In this document: in pieces, positions 9,154 through 16,835 of the stretch
Position numbering within the stretch: position 1 is the first letter of the stretch
Layout of the letters: every line of letters begins with the position of its first letter
Assembly: GCA_964592405.1 (NCBI GenBank)
Contig: CAZQBY010000009.1
Span: forward strand, 20,087 to 49,179
From: CAZQBY01 sp964592405 [NCBI: uncultured archaeon]
Lineage (GTDB): Archaea > Altiarchaeota > Altiarchaeia > JAFGQM01
DNA: 29,093 nucleotides
Direction of reading: 5' to 3'
Program-made: the position numbers and the translations under genes
The notes under the pieces: model-generated
The model's input: the letters and a program-made list of their open reading frames with translations, nothing else
The model's database searches: none
What the model was told of the DNA's origin: nothing

Positions 9154-9185
9154 ATTCTCATATCAGCTTTTTATTCTTATATCAG
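9148..9185. repeat. 19-bp tandem duplication
   Basis: CTTTTTATTCTCATATCAG (9148-9166) is followed directly by CTTTTTATTCTTATATCAG (9167-9185), with one mismatch. It lies between the oligo-T terminator and the next gene. Confidence 0.7.
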
Positions 9186-9225
9186 ATAATTGTGGGGGGC
9201 TTCAGCCTCTTTTTCGTAATTTTCT

Positions 9226-9257
9226 ACATTGTGTTGGAGGAACATTGTGTTGGAGGA
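9226..9257 (+). repeat. 16-bp perfect tandem duplication carrying two Shine-Dalgarno sites
   Basis: ACATTGTGTTGGAGGA occurs at 9226-9241 and again at 9242-9257 with no mismatch. Each copy holds a GGAGG. The second GGAGG (9252-9256) is 4 bases before the ATG at 9261, so it decides that start. The first is upstream of no good start codon. Confidence 0.75.
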
Positions 9258-9260
9258 AAA

Positions 9261-10949
9261 ATGAGGACAAATGTGATAATGGTGCTCGCCTTTTTGGCGC
9301 TGGCAGGATCTTCTCTTGCTGAGGACTATATAATTTCCAATTCGGCTCATGGAATAGATGTCATAGATGCCATAGTGTATGCCAATGCCGTGGACAAGCC
9401 CTATGGATTCCTCAACTCGCCAGTCGGCTCTGCGCGGATGACCCTCACAGTTGGTTCCGGCAGGGAGGTGCTCCTGATACAGTCAAGGGACAACGCCTAC
9501 ACAAAGACCCTTGCCAGTGAGCTGGAGGCGAAGGGGAATGAGGTGGAGATACTGGAATCCAGCGATCCGCTGGCTACAAACCTCCTGCTGGCCAAAAGGT
9601 CCGGCGCCAGAAGATTCATAATCATTGATACAAGTTATGGATATAATGCCCTGTCCGTAATGCCTTATGCCGCGATTACAGATGCCTTTGTAATCATGGC
9701 AGACAAGAACAATGCGCAGGATGTCGCCGAGTTTCTGGAGGGTGCAGATCCCCTCTCCGTCATACAATACGGCTATCTGGATGATGAGGTCAAGGAAGCC
9801 ATCGGCGATTACATAACCGAAACTATAGACACCGGAGACAAATATCTCGACAACCTGGAGATTGTCAAGAGATACAGGGCCAAGAGGAATACAAAACAGG
9901 TAGTCATGGCCGATGGCAGCATGCTGGAGTTCGGGATAGCCAAGGGCGAAGATCCCATAGTTCTCATAGCTCCTATAATACCGGATTCAGTCTATAATTA
10001 CATACTCAACAGTGACATAAGCACCATAATCCTTGTGGGCGGTGATCTTGTTCCGGCAGTAGACAATATGAGGCAGCGGCTCCTCAACGACGGGAAGGAG
10101 GTCAGCGTGTTTGTCAAGTTCGGAAAGGCCACACCGGGGCTGGATAAAGGCATAACGGCACTGGACATATTTCCTCTGCCCTCATATCCGCTCGATCTGG
10201 AAATAAAGTCAGTAACATACAATGAGGCTGAGAAGGTCTTGGAGATTGTCTACACAAACAAGGTAGATGCGGTTGCTTATGCGCAGGCGGACATATTCAT
10301 AGAGGTCAATGGCCAGATGGTCAAGACCCTGGGCGATACTGCGCCTGTAATGATACCAAAGGGCGCAGAGAAAGGCGTGCAGTATAGCTTGAATCTGGAT
10401 GAATTGAACATCGAGGAGGATAGTGAGATATACGCAAGGGTGCTGGCCAGGTACGGTTCAACACCGACCAGTCTCGAAAAGGTCGCCGCGACTTATGCTC
10501 TACTGGCAATGATAAGCGTGGAAGACACCTCAGAACTGGATGCCACAAGACTCTATTATGACCAATCTGCCAAGCAGCTCACGCTGACTATCAAGAACAT
10601 TGGACCTGTTGTAGTCTATTATCTGCCAAGCTTCGAGCTGATGACAGAGGAAGGTCCAAAGGAATTCTCCAGAGAAACTGTTTTGAGTTTGGATGCAGGA
10701 AAATCCAAGGATGTTATCTTCTCCGGAGTGGAGCTCAGCGAAAGCGATATCAAACAGAACGATGAGGTTGATGTCCATGTGGATTATGGCTCAAGGGAGG
10801 AATTCCTGACGAAATCGCTGGACAAGAGACTAAAACTGGAGGTTGAAGTAAAGGAGCAGCCAGCTGATTACACGATGCTGATAGCAGTTCTTATTGTTAT
10901 CATAGCCCTGTTGCTCCTGCTGATTCTGAAGAAAAACAAGAGACGATGA
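9261..10949 (+). CDS. Membrane-anchored surface protein, possibly with a cell-wall-binding (CWB2-like) region
   Basis: A 562-aa protein with a signal peptide (residues 1 to about 20, FLALAGSSLA), a large outer part, and a C-terminal helix (about residues 535-556) followed by KKNKRR, so it is anchored with the bulk outside. Residues 30-330 alternate strands and helices in the manner of CWB2 (cell wall-binding repeat 2) proteins, with phrases such as LLIQSRDNAYTKTLASEL, DAFVIMADKNNAQDVAEFL and IILVGGDLVPAVDNMRQRL. The resemblance is by eye and not certain. Residues 330-530 look like two beta-sandwich (CARDB-like) modules. ATG 9261 is chosen because of the adjacent GGAGG and signal peptide, over an open but unlikely extension from GTG 9192. 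It overlaps the next gene by ATGA. Confidence 0.75.
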   Translation: MRTNVIMVLAFLALAGSSLAEDYIISNSAHGIDVIDAIVYANAVDKPYGFLNSPVGSARMTLTVGSGREVLLIQSRDNAYTKTLASELEAKGNEVEILESSDPLATNLLLAKRSGARRFIIIDTSYGYNALSVMPYAAITDAFVIMADKNNAQDVAEFLEGADPLSVIQYGYLDDEVKEAIGDYITETIDTGDKYLDNLEIVKRYRAKRNTKQVVMADGSMLEFGIAKGEDPIVLIAPIIPDSVYNYILNSDISTIILVGGDLVPAVDNMRQRLLNDGKEVSVFVKFGKATPGLDKGITALDIFPLPSYPLDLEIKSVTYNEAEKVLEIVYTNKVDAVAYAQADIFIEVNGQMVKTLGDTAPVMIPKGAEKGVQYSLNLDELNIEEDSEIYARVLARYGSTPTSLEKVAATYALLAMISVEDTSELDATRLYYDQSAKQLTLTIKNIGPVVVYYLPSFELMTEEGPKEFSRETVLSLDAGKSKDVIFSGVELSESDIKQNDEVDVHVDYGSREEFLTKSLDKRLKLEVEVKEQPADYTMLIAVLIVIIALLLLLILKKNKRR

Positions 10950-12265
10950 GGGAGACTAGGCTCAAACTCCTGCTCATTTTCATCCTAGTTTCCCTGTTGC
11001 CCACCGGCTTGGGGGCGGAGTCGGATGTAGCTGAGGGCGGCATCATCTCGGTTTTGGTGCTTGAACAGTATAACCTAACCGGCTCATGGACCGGCTATTA
11101 TGGGGATCTTCTGGTCTCCGGCAACCCGATAACCGGCTGGATGCTCATATCCAATGTAACCTCCCCCGGCAACATTACCGGAGAAAACATGTCCATCCGC
11201 TGCAGCGACGTCTCGGGCTACCTGCTGATAAGCAACGAGTCCACTGTGCCGGACCTTGGCAACCTCATGCCCGGCGACCTCGCCGTGCTTGACTCAATAA
11301 CAGGAACGGGCCACGACTCCGGGAGCAACACCTTCGACGCTAACACCAGCTTCACGATAGTAGATAAGACCATAGACGACGTTCCCACAGTCTGGATAAA
11401 TGTGAACAGTGAGCAGCAGGACACATACTTCAGGGAGGGCTACATGACGGACGGCGACGCGATAGTCTTTGTCGCTGTCATAGAGCAGGACCAAGTGGGC
11501 TTCGACGGGCGCGAGCACGACTTCCAGTTCATGCTGCCCTACGGCCCAAATGAGAACTATTACATTTACGCCCTCTTCAGCTGCGAATGGTGCGGGGACG
11601 GGATATGCATGTTCGGTGAGGACTGCAAGACCTGCCCGGAGGACTGCGGCGAGTGCGAGGCAGAGATGGTGGAGGGTGAGAAGCCAAAGACCCACATACT
11701 CACGCCGGGGATGCCCATAATCCTGCCTCCGCCAAAGCCTGTCATCAACATCGATCTTATAATGGACCAGGATGTCTATGGGCCGAGAGAAAAGATAGGC
11801 GGTGTGGTGATAGTGGAGTACACAGGGCAGGATACCCTGACAGCTGATCTGGTGCTTACGCTTGGTGATATAGACCTATGGAAGGAGAAAATAAAAGTCC
11901 TGCCTCCATACTCACGCCGGAGAATCCCATTCAGGCTCGATATGCAAACCTCCGGAGGTTATATGCTCAAGGCCTCCATCAGGAACCCTGATTTTGAGGT
12001 AAGGGGAAAGAGATCTGCTGAAGCAAATTTCCTGATAACAATACCAGAGAGTGAGCGAGTACTGGAGATAAATGTCAACATGCCCGGGGCCGTGGTGGGT
12101 TGCAGAGTTTTTGGGATAGACTGCATAGGCATAATATTGATACTGGCCCTGATGGCCATACTCCTGTGCATATTATTGGTCAAGAAACCTCGCAGAGAAG
12201 GGAGAGGGCCACATAGACAGCTGATGGACTGGATGTGGGCTGTAAAATACAACATCAGGAAGTGA
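10946..12265 (+). CDS. Membrane-anchored surface protein with shared domain and Cys motif
   Basis: A 439-aa protein with a signal peptide (residues 1 to about 24). The shared envelope domain spans about residues 26-210, opening SDVAEGGIISVL and WTGYYGD and closing with FMLPYGPNENYYIYALFS. A Cys-rich segment (about 212-232, CGDGICMFGEDC followed by CPEDCGEC) is of the CGxGxCxxGExC..CPxDCG type seen in many archaeal and bacterial extracellular proteins. A beta-sandwich module follows near 245-380, then a membrane helix near 393-414 and a basic cytoplasmic tail. The start overlaps the previous stop (ATGA), so the two anchored proteins are probably translated together and may form a complex. Confidence 0.8.
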   Translation: MRETRLKLLLIFILVSLLPTGLGAESDVAEGGIISVLVLEQYNLTGSWTGYYGDLLVSGNPITGWMLISNVTSPGNITGENMSIRCSDVSGYLLISNESTVPDLGNLMPGDLAVLDSITGTGHDSGSNTFDANTSFTIVDKTIDDVPTVWINVNSEQQDTYFREGYMTDGDAIVFVAVIEQDQVGFDGREHDFQFMLPYGPNENYYIYALFSCEWCGDGICMFGEDCKTCPEDCGECEAEMVEGEKPKTHILTPGMPIILPPPKPVINIDLIMDQDVYGPREKIGGVVIVEYTGQDTLTADLVLTLGDIDLWKEKIKVLPPYSRRRIPFRLDMQTSGGYMLKASIRNPDFEVRGKRSAEANFLITIPESERVLEINVNMPGAVVGCRVFGIDCIGIILILALMAILLCILLVKKPRREGRGPHRQLMDWMWAVKYNIRK

Positions 12266-12331
12266 AGACTTGGTTGTGCCCCAGTTCACCACTACCAGAA
12301 AATTAAAACCAATAGGCAGAGAAAAACAAAA

Positions 12332-12955
12332 ATGAGCTTCCCAGAACTTTTCAGGGCCATGATTCTATTTATCCTGATTGTGCTTATTCTTTCAGCGACC
12401 TATTATTACAGAACCGACTATTTTGCCAATGGTCTGACAGTGCTGGCATTCTCCCTCTGCCTGTCCTTCACCGGGTTCTTTACGCTCGGGACATTTTATA
12501 TTTATTTTGAACGCACAATCCGTGAATTTCCAAAGAGAGCCAAGACCATAAACCGTTCGCTGATTGCAACCTATGTGCTTCTGTTCACTGTCTCTTCAGC
12601 ATTTGCAAAGCTCTTGACCTGGTTTCCAACAATAGTCTGCCTTGCCTTTGGATTTATATTGGCATCCGACATCACCTTCACCTCACTGCTCACCTATGGC
12701 TTCCTGGTTACACGCAGACCGGGCAAAAATGTTCAAAGGGGGATTGTTGCTCTTGGGGATAGATGGCTCCTATTCTCAATAGCCATTGTAATGGCAGCTG
12801 CTGCATTCTCCTTCATTTTCTATTTGGAGGATCTTCCCTGGGCCTTGGTAATAGTCTGGCAGACGGTCCTGTTTCTGGGCACAAGAAAAACAGCGCCTTG
12901 GGCAGGACTTGAACCTGCGACCTACTGGTTAACAGCCAGTTGCTCTACCAGCTGA
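12332..12955 (+). CDS. Multi-pass membrane protein of unknown function, 3' end antisense to tRNA-Asn
   Basis: A 207-aa product with about six hydrophobic helices and short loops. I do not recognise a family or any catalytic motif. It is the last gene of the envelope island, 66 bases after the 439-aa gene. The final 20 or so residues (APWAGLEPATYWLTASCSTS) are the typical peptide read from the complementary strand of a tRNA gene, and the stop codon at 12953-12955 lies inside tRNA-Asn. The native C-terminus has therefore probably been replaced, or the reading frame simply runs into the tRNA. No Shine-Dalgarno site is evident. Confidence 0.65.
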   Translation: MSFPELFRAMILFILIVLILSATYYYRTDYFANGLTVLAFSLCLSFTGFFTLGTFYIYFERTIREFPKRAKTINRSLIATYVLLFTVSSAFAKLLTWFPTIVCLAFGFILASDITFTSLLTYGFLVTRRPGKNVQRGIVALGDRWLLFSIAIVMAAAAFSFIFYLEDLPWALVIVWQTVLFLGTRKTAPWAGLEPATYWLTASCSTS

Positions 12956-12975
12956 GCTACCAAGGCAGACGGTCC
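12858..12975. repeat. 12-bp direct repeat flanking the tRNA-Asn gene
   Basis: GGCAGACGGTCC occurs at 12858-12869, inside the membrane protein gene, and at 12964-12975, where its first three bases are the 5' end of tRNA-Asn. The copies are 106 bases apart and bracket the tRNA. Confidence 0.75.
12894..12966 (-). tRNA. tRNA-Asn (GUU anticodon)
   Basis: The minus strand folds as a 73-nt cloverleaf. The acceptor is GCCTTGG paired with CCAAGGC, with discriminator G at 12894. The D-arm is GCTC..GAGC, the anticodon stem ACTGG/CCAGT encloses loop CTGTTAA (anticodon GTT), and the T-arm is GCAGG-TTCAAGT-CCTGC. CCA is not encoded. There is no intron. A TTTATTTA box lies 28-35 bases upstream. Confidence 0.97.
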
Positions 12976-12993
12976 CAACAGGGATGCATCTAG

Positions 12994-13001
12994 TAAATAA
13001 A
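12994..13001 (-). promoter_or_regulatory. Box A for tRNA-Asn
   Basis: TTTATTTA on the minus strand, centred about 31 bases before the mature tRNA 5' end, the expected archaeal TATA position. Confidence 0.6.
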
Positions 13002-13040
13002 GCGGGTATTTTGCTAAAAAGGAAATAAAAGCTTGCCGGG

Positions 13041-13292
13041 CTACTGAGGCTGCTCAGGAGGCGCCTCGGGAGCTGCACCCACTGGTATCTCTATCATCCT
13101 GGTATCGCCCTCCACCTCGTAGTATATCCTGAACACGCCGAAGGCCTGCTGCGTTTCAGCCATCTTGTTTATGACAGCCACCACTCGGTTGTCCACGGCT
13201 TCCATTACCCCCTCAAACTGCACATCAAGGAGCTTGAAGCCAGCAGCCTTGAGCATCTTCGAAACCTTATCAATCTCAGATTTTGGATCCAT
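13041..13292 (-). CDS. Small hypothetical protein (83 aa)
   Basis: This soluble alpha/beta-looking protein has an N-terminal helix (EIDKVSKMLKAAGF), strands around DVQFEGVMEAVDNRVVAVI and GVFRIYYEVEGDTRMIEI, and a Pro/Glu/Gln-rich tail. I recognise no family. It is the last gene of the topoisomerase VI run, 52 bases after the methyltransferase gene. It may be cotranscribed with it. Confidence 0.6.
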   Translation of the reverse strand: MDPKSEIDKVSKMLKAAGFKLLDVQFEGVMEAVDNRVVAVINKMAETQQAFGVFRIYYEVEGDTRMIEIPVGAAPEAPPEQPQ

Positions 13293-13344
13293 TTTGGGCT
13301 TTAATAAGGAAATTATGAATAAAAATCAGTTTATAGTTGGCAGA

Positions 13345-14004
13345 CTATTTCTTCATCCTGAAGCAGTGCGGCTCAATTTCATCCAGCCCAAATTCTTCCT
13401 GAAACTCATGAATGTCTGTTGTATTGGTCTCGCCGTCCAAGACACTCATGACCCACTTCCTCAAACCCATGGGCAGGAACTTTTCATAACCCGGATTGCT
13501 TCCCTCCCAGATTATGGCATATCCGTCCGGCTTCAGAACCCTTTTTATCTCAAAAAGTGCCTTTTTATAGGCCTCATCATTCGGGAGATGATGGAGGACA
13601 TCAATCATTATGACACGGTCAAACCGGGCATCCTGATAATTCAGGCTCGTTATGTTGCAGAGATCAAAGGTCTCTTCACAGTAGCCCCGTAGCATCTCTA
13701 TAAATCTTTTGTTGATGTCTATAGCCTTTAGTGAAACGCCAGTGGCGAGCAAGCGCTTACTAAGATCGCCTGTACCACAGCCGACCTCCAAAACCCGGCT
13801 GGTTTTTTTGAGTTTCAGATATCTGATAGTCTTCTCAAGACGCTCTTTGTACCAATCTCCATGATGAAGGTATATCAGCAGGCGATAGAGGCGACTGCTT
13901 TTATAAGTCAGGCACTGGCCAGAGAGCCAGTAAAAGAGTGCTGCCAACGGAAAATAGAAAAGACCAAGTATAACACACACAGGGATATTAGTGTTTCTGA
14001 CCAT
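13345..14004 (-). CDS. Membrane-tethered class I SAM-dependent methyltransferase
   Basis: A 219-aa protein with an N-terminal hydrophobic helix (about residues 7-28) and then a Rossmann methyltransferase domain. Motif I is VLEVGCGTGDL at residues 71-81, motif II is LKAIDIN near residues 92-98, and DRVIMIDVLHHLPN near residues 128-141 resembles the post-I region of the UbiE/COQ5-like Methyltransf_11 group. The substrate is unknown; the membrane tether suggests a lipid or membrane-associated substrate, by inference. It lies 26 bases downstream of top6A on the same strand. Confidence 0.82.
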   Translation of the reverse strand: MVRNTNIPVCVILGLFYFPLAALFYWLSGQCLTYKSSRLYRLLIYLHHGDWYKERLEKTIRYLKLKKTSRVLEVGCGTGDLSKRLLATGVSLKAIDINKRFIEMLRGYCEETFDLCNITSLNYQDARFDRVIMIDVLHHLPNDEAYKKALFEIKRVLKPDGYAIIWEGSNPGYEKFLPMGLRKWVMSVLDGETNTTDIHEFQEEFGLDEIEPHCFRMKK

Positions 14005-14030
14005 ATCCTGAGGCTATAATGTATGCTAAG

Positions 14031-15110
14031 CTAAGGGAGGAACTCTCCCCTTGATATCTTGTCTGGAAGATATTTCTTGGCGACGAACTCCAGAGACTTG
14101 TTGGCCAAGGCCTGCTGTTCAATTCTGACACCTCCCTTGAGCATCTTCTTTAACTCCAGCTGCCAGCGCTTATCCTGAAACCATGCATATTTCATTTCCT
14201 CCTTTATCCTCTTCACATCCAAATCCTTGAGCTTCTCCGTAACCTTCTCCAGCCCGTAACGCTCAATATCAGTCATGGTCATGCCGATGAATTTGCACCC
14301 AGGTGTTCCTAGTTCTGTACTCAGATAAGCCAGATTTATCGAGCCCATCTTGATGACGGAATATATGTAATAGCCATAAGGGTCCCCATCTGTAAAAACA
14401 TAAACAGGGAGCCCGACCTCCTTGCTCAGCCGGTGTATGAGCCTTCTCACTCCGCGCGCGGCCTGACCTTGGGTGGCTACAAGTATGGCATTGTTCCTCT
14501 TTGCAAATTTCTCCTCCACCAAGCGCTCATACATGGCTGCCGTCTCTATAACAAGGGCAAAGTCCGCCTTGACCTCTGCGAACTCCAAATCCTCCACTGT
14601 CGATGGTATGCCATAGCCGCCACGGCCCAGTTTGGCGCAGTTTATGGTATCACCTGCATCAACTATCCTTATGTTGCCATAAAGGTAACCCTTGCGGTCC
14701 GCGGTCAGGTTCATCTGCTCCCTCAGGATATCTAGAGCCCTCTCCAGGTCTTCTATTACCGGGTCTGACTCCTCCTGTCCATCAAAGGTGTTCTCCTTTG
14801 TCCTGTCTATCGTATGCTTCAGCTGGTAATAAACCTCTCTTATCGAGGCGTGTTTGTCAGACTCAACAAGCTTCCTGCATAGATTTGCTATCAGGATGGT
14901 CTGCATAAACTTGCGGGCATGGGCTACATTGAGGAAGGTCCGCTTCATCTTCTTGTCGCCCAGTGTAAGGAGCAGGCGATCCTTGTCAAAGTTCACATTG
15001 CCCAAACCCTTGGCTGGCATGATTATATGGGGATTCTTGTTGGCATCCACCTGAGACTGTATCTCCTCTCCGAGCTTCCTTATTTTTGCAATTATATGCT
15101 CCTTTTTCAT
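14031..15110 (-). CDS. top6A: DNA topoisomerase VI subunit A (Spo11-like)
   Basis: This is the DNA-cleaving subunit of the type IIB topoisomerase that relaxes and decatenates archaeal chromosomes. The 359-aa length is usual. The winged-helix (CAP-like) region carries REVYYQ at residues 91-96, where one of the tandem tyrosines (94-95) is the expected catalytic nucleophile. The Toprim domain shows the acidic Mg2+ motif [16 protein letters not shown] near residue 235. The gene follows top6B by 38 bases, the standard order, so the subunits would be made together and assemble as A2B2. Confidence 0.96.
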   Translation of the reverse strand: MKKEHIIAKIRKLGEEIQSQVDANKNPHIIMPAKGLGNVNFDKDRLLLTLGDKKMKRTFLNVAHARKFMQTILIANLCRKLVESDKHASIREVYYQLKHTIDRTKENTFDGQEESDPVIEDLERALDILREQMNLTADRKGYLYGNIRIVDAGDTINCAKLGRGGYGIPSTVEDLEFAEVKADFALVIETAAMYERLVEEKFAKRNNAILVATQGQAARGVRRLIHRLSKEVGLPVYVFTDGDPYGYYIYSVIKMGSINLAYLSTELGTPGCKFIGMTMTDIERYGLEKVTEKLKDLDVKRIKEEMKYAWFQDKRWQLELKKMLKGGVRIEQQALANKSLEFVAKKYLPDKISRGEFLP

Positions 15111-15148
15111 CCTTTTTTTGTTTTTATATTTCTACTGAGGGGGGGTTA

Positions 15149-16828
15149 TTACATATAATCTGAAAGCGTACCGCTTTTCTCTTCAACTGCTTCTTCATTG
15201 GACTCATCCCTGGCAGCCTCCTCCCTGACCACTTCTTCAGGTTCTTCGTCCTCAAGGGTCTCCCCTACATGATTTTCAACCAGTTTTTTCCATTTATCCT
15301 CGAGCTCCTTTTTGTCGCGGTTTATTATCTCCGCCAGTGGTGGAACTATCTCCGTAACATATCTGAGGAGTTTGTCTCTGCGTGCAGAATGTTCCTGCAA
15401 TCTGCGCCGGTGTGAGTGAAAGCGGTTGAACTTTCTGCCCACCTCCATCAGGGCGAAACGTATCTCTTGGACTATCTCTTCTATATCGGAGACAGATTGC
15501 TTACCGGCACTGGTATAGGGGATATGTGTAGAGACAATATTGACAAATATTGTTGTGGGAGAGGTCTCAATGTCCCTGAGGCCATATCGCTTCCATTCCA
15601 CTCCCTGAACAGCCTTGGTTATGGCACAGCCACCCGCATCGAAAAGCAGGGGGGCACGATTGGCAAACCTCATTATCTCATAGCGCTGTTCTCCGCCGGA
15701 GAGTCTCCTTCCGGCATGTCCGCCGTGAGCCAGGCCAACCTCCACCTGAAAGGCATAACCGCCTCCATAAACAGTGGGCCTTCTCTCAACAACAGAAAGA
15801 AACTCCGGAGCTAGGATGCTTTCTATAGCCCTCTCTATGTTGGCCTCACCGATGGGTCTGAGGCAGTCCATGGCCGGAGCCAAGAAACTCATTTTCTTGA
15901 AGGCCTTGACCATCTGCTCAGCATCCCCCCAAGTGAGGCTCTTGGGCGACTTGCCCAGCGAGAAATCTACATATTGCTGGACCTCTGCAGCCTTGGCTGC
16001 ACTCATTCTTGAGAATTCGGTCTGGAGCATTCCCTTAACTGTTCTGTTTTTGCTGGCCTTTGCCATGAGGACGATGTCGTCCACTATCACGCCCTTTGGA
16101 TGCGGCTTGACCTCATGTGGGGGTTTTGGAAGATGCTCTGTAGTCCGGGGGAAGTGTATTTTGGCTCCCGAGGGATCTATGTATGTTATATCGGCGTGCG
16201 GATTTGCCAAAGCCGTCCTCCTGAGGTATTCGTAAGGCCCCTGCTCACCGCTTGAGAACTGCACTTCCTTAAACCGGGCTATGTATTCAACGCCAGTCTC
16301 AGGTGGAACCGGCTCGAGCTGATGGTGGGAGACTATGTGGGCCCTGTTGTGCCTTATGTCAATGTTGAGCTCTATATCATGGGCCTCCTTCTTTGTCACT
16401 GTAATTACTTCTATGGGCTTGCCGGTGGTCATCTGGGAGAACATTGTTACCCCTGCTACACCAATCCCCTGTTGACCCCTGAGCTGAATATTACGGTGAA
16501 ACTTGGTCCCGGCCAGCATCTTGCCAAAGACATTGGATATGTGTTTCTTTGGTATACCGGGACCGTTGTCCTTGGATCTCACCATTATGCTTCCGTCATC
16601 CATCTGTGATATCTGGACTGTTATTGCCGGAAGGACATGAGCCTCTTCACAGGCATCCAAGGAGTTGGTCACCAGTTCATGGACTACCGTTGTCAGTGAC
16701 CTTATCTTCCCACTATAGCCGAGCATTTGTGAGTTCTTGCGAAAGAACTCCGCAATGCTGTGCTCGCGCAGTTCCCTAAACAGCTCGTCAGCCTTGGGCA
16801 TAGACCGTAAGTTAAAGGTAGAAAGCAT
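15149..16828 (-). CDS. top6B: DNA topoisomerase VI subunit B (GHKL ATPase)
   Basis: The ATP-binding subunit that gates strand passage with Top6A. The 559-aa protein has the GHKL motifs in order: HELVTNSLDAC near residues 50-60 (motif with catalytic Glu and Mg-binding Asn), KDNGPGIP near 91-98, and LRGQQGIGVAGVTMFS near 116-131 (ATP lid). The H2TH and transducer domains follow. The C-terminal tail of about 35 residues is strongly acidic (Glu-rich). The start is 7 bases from the stop of the upstream transporter gene, so the two are probably one transcript. Confidence 0.96.
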   Translation of the reverse strand: MLSTFNLRSMPKADELFRELREHSIAEFFRKNSQMLGYSGKIRSLTTVVHELVTNSLDACEEAHVLPAITVQISQMDDGSIMVRSKDNGPGIPKKHISNVFGKMLAGTKFHRNIQLRGQQGIGVAGVTMFSQMTTGKPIEVITVTKKEAHDIELNIDIRHNRAHIVSHHQLEPVPPETGVEYIARFKEVQFSSGEQGPYEYLRRTALANPHADITYIDPSGAKIHFPRTTEHLPKPPHEVKPHPKGVIVDDIVLMAKASKNRTVKGMLQTEFSRMSAAKAAEVQQYVDFSLGKSPKSLTWGDAEQMVKAFKKMSFLAPAMDCLRPIGEANIERAIESILAPEFLSVVERRPTVYGGGYAFQVEVGLAHGGHAGRRLSGGEQRYEIMRFANRAPLLFDAGGCAITKAVQGVEWKRYGLRDIETSPTTIFVNIVSTHIPYTSAGKQSVSDIEEIVQEIRFALMEVGRKFNRFHSHRRRLQEHSARRDKLLRYVTEIVPPLAEIINRDKKELEDKWKKLVENHVGETLEDEEPEEVVREEAARDESNEEAVEEKSGTLSDYM

Positions 16829-16835
16829 AAAAAGA

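Noticed and set aside
9192-9260. GTG-started N-terminal extension of the 562-aa surface protein
   Set aside because: ATG 9261 has a GGAGG at 4 bases and begins a standard signal peptide; the extension crosses the duplicated ribosome binding site.
12890-12955. C-terminal peptide APWAGLEPATYW as a real domain of the membrane protein
   Set aside because: It is the usual translation of a tRNA gene's complementary strand, so it carries no independent evidence of function.
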